Source: Vicia villosa (taxonomy: Eukaryota > Streptophyta > Magnoliopsida > Fabales > Fabaceae). From it: DNA of 64,000 bases. The position numbers were made by a program, and so were the translations under genes. The notes beneath the pieces are model-generated. The model was not told where the DNA came from and ran no database searches. It saw nothing but the letters and a program-made list of their open reading frames with translations. Where the stretch lies: NCBI RefSeq assembly GCF_029867415.1, contig NW_026705925.1:299766-363765 (forward strand), read 5' to 3'. Shown here in pieces: positions 22,847-34,180 of the stretch. Each line of letters begins with the position of its first letter. The stretch's first letter is position 1.

Positions 22847-25312
22847 GTAATTTCTAGAACTCTGCCTTTTCCAATTCAAAATATTAATTTCAACACAACT
22901 GGGGAGATCATTTCTCTTTAAAATGTAACTTTTATATTTATCATGGATGAACATTGGGTTTGCTTCTTGATACTTCAGGATTATGCAAAATATAATACTT
23001 TAAGCACGCATCCTGTTTAGCTTCAGTTTAATTTATCTTTTTGGAAGACTTCCATGTATAATTTATATCTAACTTCATTGTTATGGCCTTTTGGATTGGT
23101 TGCATCTGATTTCGATGGAACTGTCAGGCTATGGTTTAATTTTTTGGTTCCAATGAGATGATTGTTATTTGATTCAGTCATCTTATGGGAATATTTAAAC
23201 GATGTCACTTATTCTGTTTTGTCTTTCTTTTTATGCACCGTGGGTGGCTTCAATTGTTTTATGGAGAAAAAGATGTTATCAAATCAAGTAAGTGATCTTC
23301 AAAATCAAGTATTATTCTAATATTCTCACAACCACATTAGCCATATATTTTATAAAGAAAACAATAGTTTAGAAATCAAATTGCTGGTAATGCATACAAG
23401 GCCTTATATATTTCTAAAGGTTCTTATGAAATTCCAATGCACGGGCATTTGATATCGTACATCAAGAACATGATTATTGGAACCTCACAAGCTGATTTTG
23501 TGTATAAGGTTATGACTTTTTTTCTTTAATGATTTTGATAAACTACTCAACAACATGTCACATGCTCTGTAAGTCTTATTATTCTCTTTAATCCATTGAT
23601 TCTACTTTTTGATAATGATTACATATCATAAAACTTGCCAGAGAGAGTGGAATTGGTGAAAATGAGAGCTAGATCTCCTTAAAGCCTGTTGGTGGAATTT
23701 GGAAGATTTCCTTGAAGCCTGATGGTGGAATTAGGAAGAAATTAGAGAAGAAATTTAAAATGGCGAAAGGTAATTGCCGCATCGGTAATGGAAAGTCGAG
23801 TAGAAAGTGTCAGATATGATTCCAATTGAGACTAATGGTTGGTATCTTATTTATCTTCTCCAATTTCTTACATTTTTTCTTGCTTTTGCATATGACATGC
23901 TTTAGTTGATTTATTTTGCACTGATTTTTAGCCTATGCAATGGTGGCTATTCCGTTATCCACTGTACTGCTTTAGCATTTTAGGAGGTCCGTGCTATGTG
24001 ACACTATTTGGGACTAATTGAGTTTTGGTTGATGCCTTGACTAAACTAAAAGTAATTTAAGAGTTTCATAGCATTTTATTGAGAGTATAATAATGGAACT
24101 CTCCCTCTCTTTGGATAGGTAGGCATGTTTTGGACTCTTTTGGATTTTGGTTCTATTCTCCTTTTCTTTGTTTTCTACTGATTCATTATTTGTGTTGCAA
24201 TGGGTTAGACATTAGTGTAACTGTTGTACTCCATTTTTTAATATATTCAATTTTCAATTACAACAAGTGTTTTATTTGTGAGAGAGAATGCAAGATATTT
24301 ATTTCGAAACTTGCTTTGAAAATTGTCTTACAGACTGCTGCCTTGCTACAATTCAACATTGTTGATAAGTTTAGTTATAAAGAGATTATGACTCGGTTGA
24401 ATTTGACTCACATTTATGTGTCCTTTCTTTGTGTTTGACAAATGTATTTGAAAGTGAGAATGAGAAATTTTCTTTGTTGAGTTATTCCATAGGGGTGTCC
24501 TGACATTGCAATAGTTTTTATTTGAAACATCAATTTTTGAATAAATGAGGAATGGGAAATTTGTTGTATAGACTGACCTTTCAATACTTCAATTACAGTG
24601 GCTTCTACTGCCAAATGATTAGTTGTTCTGCCAGAAAATCCATTGCAAAGTAAGGGGGAACTTGGACGGAAAGGGCCAGCTACTACAAGTTCATTCCAGC
24701 CAGCTGAACCAAAGAAAAATGTTGAGATCACACTCTAAAGAACTGAAGACTGTAGAGTTCGACAACTGAAGGCTCAGTTTTCATGTTTTTAAGTTGTTGT
24801 CACACTCCCAGGAAAATAGAAAATGGTCATGCTGTCAAAATTGTCTATCAGAAGCAAATAGTCATGCTCCATTCATCAAGGAACAAATGATAATTCGTTC
24901 TCAGAATACGAGTGAATCTCAACAATATGTTATTTTGAGAAGTCTTAATATGAAAAATTGTCATCATTCTGAAATCAAAATTATACTGAAAACAAAAAAC
25001 GGTTACATGCTTATTATTTTCTATGCTCAAGTTAAAATATGGTTGTGGACATAGTTTTCAGAACATGGTTCAGGGTATGATTCTTATTCTTTTATAATAA
25101 TAAAATATGGCTATCATTAGCAACTCGTTATGTTATATACTAATAAAATATGTTGTTACTATATTTACTGAAAACTGAGTTCATTTATTTTTTTTTTCTT
25201 TTGGTGTTTGACAAAATATGCGAATTTTTCAGTTTCGGTAATATATATCATGTTTGTTTTAGATTTATGTAAGCTAAATGTGATTGACACCACCAATATG
25301 TTTTTCCTTGCA
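22847..25312. other. gene-poor AT-rich stretch
   Basis: Only short open pieces are present, none recognised (for example 23370-23515, reading NQIAGNAYKALYISKGSYE, and 24600-24738). No TIRs, LTRs or tandem repeats were found by eye. Confidence 0.4.
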
Positions 25313-25420
25313 GTGGGAGCCACCGTTGTCAACTTAGCTGAATCGCTGTTAGCGGCCATTTTTCCAATTTATCATAAAAAATGTGTGTTGCATCAGTCAA
25401 AGTTTTCAACCAATTTTTGA
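25313..25420 (+). pseudogene. exon-like fragment of unknown gene
   Basis: After a TTCCTTGCAG acceptor-like site the frame reads VGATVVNLAESLLAAIFP and ends shortly after. An acceptor plus an uninterrupted hydrophobic segment suggests a true exon relic. The NLAES pattern faintly recalls the C-terminal part of the DUF92/TMEM19 membrane family (VTE6-type), but this is a weak guess. It abuts the truncated gypsy element at about 25440. Confidence 0.25.
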
Positions 25421-25439
25421 CATACTCAGATTTTTCAGC

Positions 25440-26188
25440 CAATTTTTAAGGACAACATGAATAGCAGTGGGATTTCTTGATAGCTTTTCAACATGTTTGT
25501 TAACACCTTTAAATGTTTCATACTCCTATCTGACATAAGCTGCCATGTTTTTAAGGTGACATAATGTTTCATCCACTTGCTTAGCAGATAAAAACACATC
25601 TTCCTTAACACCAATTTCAGGAAAAATAACCTTCTTATCAAAACAATTGATATACACACGATTAAATTCCAACTAGTTCATACCCAAAATCACATCAAGT
25701 TGCTCTAACGGAAGACAAACTAAATCAATTTCGAAATCTCTACCAAAGATACTCAATGGACAATTCAAACACACAAAAGAAATAGACACGGAACCCATAG
25801 CAGGTGTATCAATAACCATACTTCTACGCATATCAAACAACACAAGATTCAATCTCTTAGCACAATCCAAATAAATGAAAGAATGCGTTGTGCCAGTATC
25901 AATAATAGCAATCAAAGGTGTACCATTAATAAAGCACGTACCTTGGATTAGCCTATTATCAGTAGTGGCCTCAGCACCAGACAATGCAAACACTTTTCCT
26001 TTTGCTTGCTCCTTCTTCGGTTAATCACACTTGGTACAAATGTGCCCTTGCTCACCATAATTGTAGCAAGTCACACTCGAACCAACTCTACAATCCACAA
26101 ATTTGTGACCCATCTTGTCACACTTGAAACACTTTCAAGAATTCTTGTTGCATTCTTTAGCATGATGTCCTTCAACACCACACTTGAA
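25440..26188 (-). pseudogene. gypsy protease and zinc-knuckle region, broken
   Basis: The retropepsin piece (25673-25993) has the aspartate motif AIIDTGTTHSFI and the closing LDVILGMN. The linker after it continues to about 25440 (LEFNRVYINCFDKKVIFPE) in another frame. Upstream, the CCHC region contains CFKCDKMGHKFVDC and similar knuckles but is cut by in-frame stops just after the gag frame, mid-region, and before PKKEQAKGK. Protease would process the gag-pol polyprotein. The reading ends abruptly where unrelated sequence starts. Confidence 0.8.
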
Positions 26189-26971
26189 TCACTTAACCGG
26201 AGCACTAGTTCCTCCCCCACTTGGCTTTCCGCCATAACCAGATTTCTTCTTCTTATCATCATACGGTTTCCCACGATATTGACCTTTTCCTTTTCCATCA
26301 TTCGAAGCCTTGTAGTGAGAAGCACTCTCTCTACTATCTTCATCATAAATCCGACTCTTGTTAAACAACTCCGCAAAACGAGTAATCATTTGGTAATCAA
26401 TAGCCTTCTTAATGTCATGCCTCAAACTGTTCAAAAACTTCAAGCACTTCGACCTCTCAGCATTCATAATATTATAATGGGGACAATACTTGATCAGCTC
26501 TTGGAATTTTGTAGCATACTCCGCTACAGTTCCATTCCCTTGCTTCAGTTTAAGAAATTCCACCTCTTTCTTTCCACGACAATATTTCGGAAAATAGTTC
26601 TCCAGAAAAGCATCACGAAAAAGATCCCAAGTAATCTGAATACCCTCTTCTTCAAATCTCTGAGCAGCATTACTCCACCAATCCTCAGCTTCTTTCTCGA
26701 GCATGTGAGTACCAAACTTCACTCTATGCGCATCAGTACAATTCATGACCTGAAAGATATTCTCAATTGCCTTTAACCAAGCTTGTGCCTTATCAGGTTC
26801 ATGCTCTCCCTTAAAGATAGGCGGATTGTTCCTCTGGAACTTCCCCAAAGCACGAAACTCGTCATCATCACCATTCCGATTACCGACATTCACATGAGGA
26901 ATCTGACCAAGAGATCCAGCCAACATCCTCAATGCATCAACAATGGCATCATCGTTCCTTCCAACAACCAT
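26189..26971 (-). CDS. Tekay-like gag fragment
   Basis: This 260-residue frame starts at the ATG at 26971 (MVVGRNDDAIVDAL), which matches the usual start of this gag family better than the upstream ATG at 26995. It contains the retrotransposon gag core: AQAWLKAIENIFQVM, the AEDWWSNAAQRFEEEG block, and FLENYFPKYCRGKKEVEFL..LKQGNGTVAEYATKF. A basic Gly/Lys-rich tail follows. The stop at 26189 falls where the zinc knuckle should begin and looks like a mutated Cys codon (TGA), so the family's full gag is longer. The long plus-strand ORF opposite it (26006-26776) is an antisense shadow. Confidence 0.8.
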   Translation of the reverse strand: MVVGRNDDAIVDALRMLAGSLGQIPHVNVGNRNGDDDEFRALGKFQRNNPPIFKGEHEPDKAQAWLKAIENIFQVMNCTDAHRVKFGTHMLEKEAEDWWSNAAQRFEEEGIQITWDLFRDAFLENYFPKYCRGKKEVEFLKLKQGNGTVAEYATKFQELIKYCPHYNIMNAERSKCLKFLNSLRHDIKKAIDYQMITRFAELFNKSRIYDEDSRESASHYKASNDGKGKGQYRGKPYDDKKKKSGYGGKPSGGGTSAPVK

Positions 26972-27087
26972 CGTCCTAAGACAACTAACAACCAAAACAG
27001 AAAAAATAATATTGATCGTGTCAGATACACAAATCTAATACAACAAGAATAAAAGACATTAATGACCTTGACCAACTGGTCGACCAT

Positions 27088-27099
27088 GCTCTGATACCA
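27088..27099 (-). other. primer-binding site of the gypsy element
   Basis: The minus strand reads TGGTATCAGAGC, a perfect match to the plant initiator-Met tRNA 3' end, four bases after the LTR end TGTTACA. Confidence 0.9.
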
Positions 27100-27914
27100 C
27101 TAATGTAACACCATTTTTCTAAACCCCAAATATAACGAATGTTCACAGAGTATTAACATGCATATACTAAAAAGGGCGTCATATGTTATTTTCACCGCAA
27201 TGAAAACCCAAAATGAAATACAACATACAAACATGTATCTGATGATCTCACAACACAATTTGAAAACTTCATGTTTCACTAATATGCATATCGCACAAAG
27301 TAATCACATCAATTCAAGAAAAACAATCACATAGAACACAATGTGACTCGAATGTAATAAATGTGACTCAATGCATGTGGTACCATGTGAGTATCAAGCT
27401 CACCGCTCCCGATCGAAATTAGAGCCACGCTTTCGATCCGAACAAGACCAAAGCCCTCAAAATATGAACATATAGTTCACCGCTCCCGAATCCATAAAAA
27501 GGAACAAAGCCGCCTATGTTTTCACACAAGGATCAAAACCAACCATTGTGAACCCGAAGTTTCACCACTTAAGTTTCAAATCCAGCCATGAATGCATGTA
27601 CAATATCACCAAAACATATGCAATTAAGATTATCCATACAATCTTAACATACCGCATACCATAATGATTCACACAATAAATTTATCCACCAATTGTACAC
27701 CACACACATATCAATTAACAATCACAATAATGCAAAACAACTAGCGTATATTCAATCACACTTATCATGAATATCATAACACATATCATGCCAACAATTG
27801 TCATTCATCGTTTACCAACTCATAGCACACATAAAGATAATTACATGGTTTTTACAAAAAACATCATAATTAATTCATCAAGTGCTAACCAATCCTCACT
27901 ACGCCAAATTTGTC

Positions 27915-28230
27915 TTTTAGCAGCGCATCTACGAAAGCGCTTTTATGAAAAGCGCTGCTATAGGGTTGCGCTAAAAACAAAACTATAAAACAGGTGAAAA
28001 AAACGCTGGTAAAGGGGTGGGGTACGAGAGCGCTTTTTGAAAGCGCTGCTAAAGGGGGGGATACGAGAGCGCTTTGTTAAAAGCGCTGGTAAAGGGGGGG
28101 GGGGGGGTACGAGAGCGCTTCTTAAAAGCGCTGGTAAAGGGGGGGGGTACGAGAGCGCTTTTCTAAAAGCGCTGGTAAAGGGGGGGGGTACGAGGGCGCT
28201 TTTCTACAAAGCGCTTTCGTAGGCATTTTA
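27915..28230. repeat. left subterminal AGCGCT array of the CACTA element
   Basis: About five units of roughly 45-50 bp have the form TACGAGAGCGCTTTT...AAAAGCGCTGGTAAAGGGGGG. Each unit holds two inverted AGCGCT cores and a long G run, up to 14 Gs near 28093-28107. The apparent Gly-rich ORF at 28037-28222 is an artefact of this array. Confidence 0.9.
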
Positions 28231-28259
28231 ATTAAAATAAAAAAAAAGAAACGAACAGA

Positions 28260-30410
28260 TTCAGTATTCTATTTGGGCGTATTTTCACGAAACGAACTCA
28301 GCTTCTTCTCCAAATTAACAAAACAAACTCAGAGCTTCTTCTTCAAACCGTTCGTCGTCTCCGTCTCCGTATCCTTCTTCGTCTCTGTTCGCTGCTCCGG
28401 TATCCTTCTTCGTCTTTTTCTTCTTCTCTTAACCCTATCTTTGCTTCCGCCACCATCAACCTTACATCTTTCGCCATCTCTCCCTTACTGATTTTAAGGG
28501 TTAGCCGTCTTTCCTTAATTGATTATTAGGGTTCGATGTCTCTCATTTCACTGTTGTTGTTCAGACGCACGAAATTCCCAAACCTCACTTGGTTGTAGTT
28601 GTTCAGATCTGGCATCTCCATCATAAAAATTAAGGTAAGATTCTTCAATTCAAAAATGGAAAAAATGCCTTTTTTCAATTTGATTCTCAACATTCGGTTT
28701 CTCATTTCATGTTTATTTCTCCTACTTTTTACAAATGTGGAACTCAGAAACAAAGGGGAAACCCTTATTCTTATTTCAAGCTTCAGCTTCTCATACTAGG
28801 TTCAAAGTTCAGACCATATGATTAGAGGTGTGTGTCCCATTTTCTTTATACTCATTTTTTTAATAGTAATAATAATTATTACTATTGTTTGATTTTATAA
28901 TTGTATTATTGTTTTTGAAGAAGAGTTATAGTCGATAGTTTAAATTTTATTGGGTTGGAATTGGATTTGATTCTCGTTTTCCTTTTAAGTGGAAATTGAT
29001 ATTGTTTATTATTATATATGTGAAACTGAGATTTGTTAAAGTGGAACAAATCAAAGGGTTTCTTATAGATCTCTAGAGATGACTTAATTGTTTTTTTGGT
29101 TTTAGTTCTTGATGAAATATGCCCTTTTATCCCTTAAAAAAAAGCCTCTGGTATTGCTCCATCTATTATGTGGCGACTTCTGTGTTTTTGGTAGCTATGA
29201 GCAGAAATAGCACGGAAGCACGATATGGTGCATTAAAATGCAGCCAAAGGGTACTTTGTGAAGCCCTTTTGCGGCTATAGTGATGCAATAGTGTGATTTT
29301 AATAACTATGTTTCATATTTTTTTGATAGTCCAGACTAAACTGTGTTGTAGTGATACATTGATATTTCAGTCATTTCAAAGATAGAGTATTTATACAATG
29401 ATCATTTTAGATGAGATCATTCAAGCATCAAATGGAGCTATGGCTGCACATAGAGATTTGGGTGCTCATATACCTTTGTAACAAGTTCCAACTTCTCAAA
29501 AAAGGATTGTTCAAGTCTAAAAGCAAAGGAATAAACTTGTTATTGTGGCCTCTCAGCTACTTGAACTCGTGATTGAGTATCGGAGCTGAAGTAGAAAATG
29601 TTTCTTAAGGTAGTGAGAAAACACACTGATGCATTAATGCTTTCCGGTGAGCAATCTTAACTTCTTTCTTTGTCTATTTTCCATTCTTTCTTGATGTTTA
29701 AGCTGTTATTGTAATATACTTTCTTATCAATTGAGATACACATTGAAAGTTCAAAGCTAATTATATGTTGGTTCACTGCTATATAATTATATTTGATAAT
29801 CACGGTAATTAATGTGTGCTTTAAGAAACTACTATATTGAAAGTTCTTTTGTTAAAATTCAATATTATTGTCTTTTACTTTTATACAATAGTATAAAATT
29901 TTGCTTTGTTGTTAAAATTATTCAATAAAGAATCATGGTTCATATTTTAAAAACTATCATTGATTCTTAATGTTGATGAGTGATTGACACACTTCATTCT
30001 CGTATAAATTTCAATATGTTTTTATGCTCAAGTTAAGCTAAAATCTCATTTTTTATGTTTTTGGTTTTGTTTCATTTGGTTGTTTAGTGTATCTTATTAT
30101 GAGTTTAAACTTTGGCAGCCAAGTTATGATATTTTTTGTCATTTAATAATTGACCAAGAATCTTATAGTTTATTCCTCCTGCATGGATGCTTGATTCGGG
30201 AATTGCGAGAAAGGTATTGTTTTCTATGCTTTTACTCTTGAAATGTAAAACAATGACTCTACTACCCGTATTGGCTTTGAAAAGGCTTATTAGAACTCTA
30301 GTGAAGATGTACATGGTGAAGATTGACAATTGTGCATTGTTGGAAAGTCAATTATGGCCATCGAGGAGTCACGTTCGGCTGGAGAGAACTAGTTTTCTTA
30401 GGGAGCAAAT
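28260..30410. other. CACTA interior, possible captured gene pieces
   Basis: 28300-28500 is a CT-rich tract like a plant 5' UTR (repeated CTTCTTCGTCTC-like words). Around 29400-29600 a plus-strand reading gives DEIIQASNGAMAAHRDLGAH, then stops. Around 30180 another reads MLDSGIARKVLF. None is recognised, and each is short with stops nearby. Captured host gene fragments are common in CACTA elements; that this is the case here is inference. Confidence 0.35.
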
Positions 30411-30412
30411 CA

Positions 30413-30413
<1 letters not shown>

Positions 30414-30502
<89 letters not shown>
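30414..30502. repeat. (AT)n microsatellite
   Basis: An uninterrupted AT dinucleotide run of about 89 bp inside the CACTA element. Confidence 0.98.
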
Positions 30503-30505
<3 letters not shown>

Positions 30506-30759
30506 ATTTTGTGTTTTGAGAATTTGATTGTAAACTTAGCTTCTAGAGCACTTATAAAATTAGTGATGTTTTATTTGTATTTGATAATAAATATATGCAA
30601 TACTTATAGATTCAATTCATAAAATGTTTCATATTAAATATATTTTTTTAATTTTTATTTGTTTAATATAATAAATGTATTTCTCAAAATATTTGTGAGA
30701 ATTTGAGATATTTCAAAATATTAGAATTTATAAAAATAATAGGTTTACTAAAAACACCT

Positions 30760-31060
30760 ACGAAAGCGCTTTTTAGTAAAAGCGCTGCCAAAGATTAAAA
30801 AAAAAGCATAAAAAATAAAAAAAAACGCAACATACGAAAGCGCTTTTGGAAAAACGCTCTTATAGGGGGGCTACCAGAGCGCTTTTTCCAGAAAAGCGCT
30901 CTCATAGGGGGGATACCAGAGCGCTTTTCTGGAAAAAGCGCTCTTAAAGGGGGGGTCTACCAGAGCGCTTTCAGAAGCGCTTTTGTTACCTACGCCAGCG
31001 CTGGCTTTCACAGCGCTTTTAAGCGCTTTTAAAGGCCAAAATAAGCGCTTTCGTAGGCCT
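30760..31060. repeat. right subterminal AGCGCT array of the CACTA element
   Basis: Units of about 45 bp have the form ACCAGAGCGCTTTTC..GAAAAGCGCTCTCATAGGGGGG, followed by denser AGCGCTTT motifs up to the terminus. It mirrors the left array in motif content but not in exact unit. Confidence 0.85.
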
Positions 31061-31817
31061 TCCGTGTTGTAGTGCCTATCATATCATATAGAATATCAAA
31101 TTAGCTTCCTAATGTTTTGAACGACACATAAAACAGAGTTACAGTTCAAAAGTTATGGTCTTTACAAAATCTGCCAAAAATTGGATAACTTGCGGGTTTG
31201 CTCAGGCCGACCCATGAGTCGACTCATGCTGTGTAACCCATATTTTTTTGCCTTTGCGGGTTAGCTTAGGATGACCCTGGCTTCTGTATAGGTTGACTCA
31301 TGCTGCGTAAAAATCCAAAAATCACCATTTTCCTTCCTCATTCCCCTCACACAACAATCATTAACCCTCATACAGTTTATACATCAATTGACAACAATTA
31401 TATCATCAATTTATCAAATAACGTCCATTTACTACCGTCTAACATGATTCAAAATAATCATTTCATGGAATCTACACAAACTCTAACATTTTGAAAATTG
31501 TGGAAGTAGAGAGATGAAGAACCTAAGCATACCATACCACTACCCATTGCATACATATATACCCATAATAATGAGGATTCTCCCCCTTACCTCAAGTTAA
31601 TCTTCTTCTATCTTCAAGAATCTCACAATCCTCTTCTCTTCTCTCTTCTATTCTTCTTACAAAAGTTATGTTATGAAATGACCTAACTCTTCTTATTACA
31701 TTTGTTCTCAAATTGGGCTTAACCCATAATTCCACCTAGTGTCATATTTCTACCACTTTGGCCCAATCAGTTACATCTTCCTAATAACTCAACTAACTCA
31801 AAGCACATAACTACGCA

Positions 31818-31977
31818 AACCAATCGTTAGTTGGTCCAGTGGTGATTGGCGCTGGACTTGGTAGGGAGAACCACGGTTCGATCCCCCGCAACTGCGATCG
31901 GGAGGGGGATGGAACCACTTGATGCCAGAACTCGCCCCCGAACCGGACTAAACCGGTGGTATAAAGCCAAAAAAAAA
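31818..31977 (+). mobile_element. tRNA-derived SINE
   Basis: A 160-bp insertion with Pol III promoter parts: A-box TGGTCCAGTGGT (31832-31843) and B-box GGTTCGATCC (31875-31884). It has a GC-rich body and ends in a poly-A run. It is flanked by the 17-bp direct duplication AAGCACATAACTACGCA (31801-31817 and 31978-31994), as expected for LINE-driven insertion. It is inserted in the gypsy LTR. The 65-codon ORF across it is not a gene. Confidence 0.9.
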
Positions 31978-32110
31978 AAGCACATAACTACGCATATAAT
32001 AAATTATTTCAAATCATCATTATACTACATAATAATTAATTAATTAAATAATTAATAAAAACATCAAATTAATTAATTAATAGAATAGCTAATAAAATCA
32101 GGATGTTACT

Positions 32111-34102
32111 CCTGTGACTATGGTGTTTAGATATAATGTTGCATGTTGAAATATGCTTTTTTTAAGATGTTTTTTTCTTAAATTTATGATTTCAACAAAG
32201 CTTTTTATCATACAAACTTATATTCTAGTTTAATATAGTATGAACTTCTACATTGTAGATGAGTATATGACTATGCTTCATTTAAAATGCATGTAACTAA
32301 AATATTCGGTTACTGCAAGTGGTTTTATTTTATGATCCATCTTGATCATCAATGCATGCATATAATTATGTAACGGTGATGTGTTAAAGTTAGCTAAGTA
32401 CATACTTCAATTAAGAACAAAACTTATTAATTTATAATATATGATGATATTGTCCTATTTCGGTTAGTATTTGGCCAACTTGAAAACTACTTCATCAAGG
32501 GGACAACTTCTCTACCCATCATAAAAAGATGGGTAGTGTACATTCCACCAATTAGATGACACTATTTAATTTTTATGTATTTAATTATTTATTATATAGA
32601 ATAATTGTTTGATATTTTCTATGCATTTTACATTGAAGGTAACCTTACCCAACTTTTTGAATTGTGTAAATAAGAATTCACCCTTCATCAATCTTACCCT
32701 TAATTTTTTAACAATGTATATAACTACATTTCTATGGTACAAAATTTTGTTTCAAACACTCTAAATTTATTGAAATTTGGCTTCCGTGTAGAGTGGTCAT
32801 GGTCAATTGGGCTAGGAAGATGACTTTTTGACGGTGCTTTGTTATTACATAGGGAACTTCATAAAGGTATGTGTGCTTGTAACTACATATTTATATTTAC
32901 ATTCATTTAAATCAAAATTTTATTCAATCCGTTTTTTAATTATATGTTGTGTTTGATGCTTGTTGAAAGGAGTCAGATCTGGGAATTGAAAAACGTAGAG
33001 ATGGAGCTAAGTAACTAATTGGCTTAGGATGGTACATACCTAATGGTAGGTTCTTAAAAGTAATAATTACTAGATTAATCTTTCAATTAATCAATTCTAA
33101 TAACATTGATAGATTTATAAATAAAATGTTAAAGAACAGTCAACTATAAGTTTAAGCTGTGAAGAAAGAGCTCTGATTGATTTATGTTTGTCCTAGCATG
33201 TCCTTCTGTGATAAAATATAAAAATGATAATATCTACTAGGCTTTTCATATAGTATTCAAGTAATTGACCCACTTTTCAATATTTTATGATTTTTGGATT
33301 TGATTTGTGTTAAATTCGATATTGTAGTATTACTAGATTACCCATATAGACGTTGATGAATGAAATGTAACTTGATAGTAATTCAAACATGATAAATAAT
33401 TTATAAAAAATTTACTAGCTCATAAGAGCATAAGTTACAGTGATCTAAATGTTTGGTTCTGGCGTGTCATATAGAAGCATGTTGTTGATCAACATCAATC
33501 TTTTATATTCCCGCACAAGTATTTTGTGTTAGTTATTTCATATATATGAATGCTTGTAACCTACAGAAAGGATAAGCCATAACTATCAACTTGAATTTTT
33601 GTTAAACTATTACATATAGATGCTTTACAAACATGTCAATTTTATTTTAGCATATTAAATAAATCAATTGATAATACATTCTTGTATGATTGTCGCGCAG
33701 TGCTAAGCAGCCTATTGCATTTTTATTGAATGCTTTATTTTTTGTCAATTCACATGGATTTTTTCCCCTTTGAAAATTTAATATCCCATTAGTGACTCCT
33801 TAGCATTATGGTCCTTAATATTTATTGATGCTGATTTTATATGTAGATATTAAGATTAAGGTCTAAATAGTTCAACATTGTCTCATAATGTTTAAGTGTT
33901 AATGCTATTCTTTTTGGAGCTATTTGTCATGCCTACATTAGTTCTCATAAGCTAGTTACAATTGGCGTTGTGTTTTACTTGTGAATTTGTCATTGGTGAA
34001 TAACCTTACTGATAGACAGTCAAGAGGAACCCCAAAGTTATAAATATATGTTAATAACCTAAGCTATAAAAAGTATACAGATCTTTTCACTTGCATGGTG
34101 CC
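32111..34102. other. gene-free AT-rich sequence
   Basis: No ORF above about 60 codons, no repeats and no element ends were recognised. It flanks the rearranged LTR element inserted at 34103-34107. Confidence 0.5.
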
Positions 34103-34180
34103 CTCTATGTTGGATTAATTATTTAATTAATCAATTATGGATTATCAATAATCAATTATTATAAATTATTAATATAAATT

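Larger units (their letters stand above)
27897..31074. mobile_element. non-autonomous CACTA (En/Spm) transposon
   Basis: The element starts CACTACGCCAAATT at 27897 and ends in the complement of CACTACAACACGGAAG at 31074. It is flanked by a 3-bp duplication CCT (27894-27896 and 31075-31077). Both subterminal regions carry arrays of AGCGCTTTT-type palindromes, the typical arrangement of transposase-binding repeats in this superfamily. No transposase reading is visible, so it depends on another copy. The interior (about 28260-30410) resembles gene-like sequence (CT-rich UTR-like stretch, short exon-like frames). Length 3178 bp. Confidence 0.9.
25440..32110 (-). mobile_element. truncated Tekay-like Ty3/gypsy element (5' LTR, gag, protease)
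   Basis: Reading leftward there is a 5' LTR (27104-32110, swollen by a CACTA element and a SINE), an initiator-Met-type primer site (27088-27099), gag (26189-26971), a zinc-knuckle region (26000-26190) and protease (25673-25993). A short spacer reaches about 25440. RT, RNase H, integrase, the chromodomain and the 3' LTR are missing, so about the last two-thirds of the element have been deleted. Tekay/Del-type chromovirus is inferred from the gag wording (GRNDDAI start and AEDWWSNAAQRFEEEG). Confidence 0.75.
27104..32110 (-). repeat. 5' LTR of the Tekay-like element, with two insertions
   Basis: The boundaries are TGTAACACC at 27104 and GGATGTTACT at 32110. The terminal CA is changed to CT, so the minus strand starts AGTAACATCC instead of the usual TGTAACATCC. 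Removing the CACTA element and SINE leaves an LTR of roughly 1.65 kb. At 31200-31320 it contains CGACCCATGAGTCGACTCATGC, a GTCGAC motif like that in the copia LTR. Confidence 0.65.

Noticed and set aside
26006..26776. 256-codon plus-strand ORF
   Set aside because: It lies exactly antisense to the Tekay-like gag frame, has no domain, and its Thr/Ser/Leu-rich composition is what a shadow of a gag frame gives.
28037..28222. 61-codon Gly-rich ORF
   Set aside because: Produced by the G-run/AGCGCT tandem units of the CACTA subterminal array.
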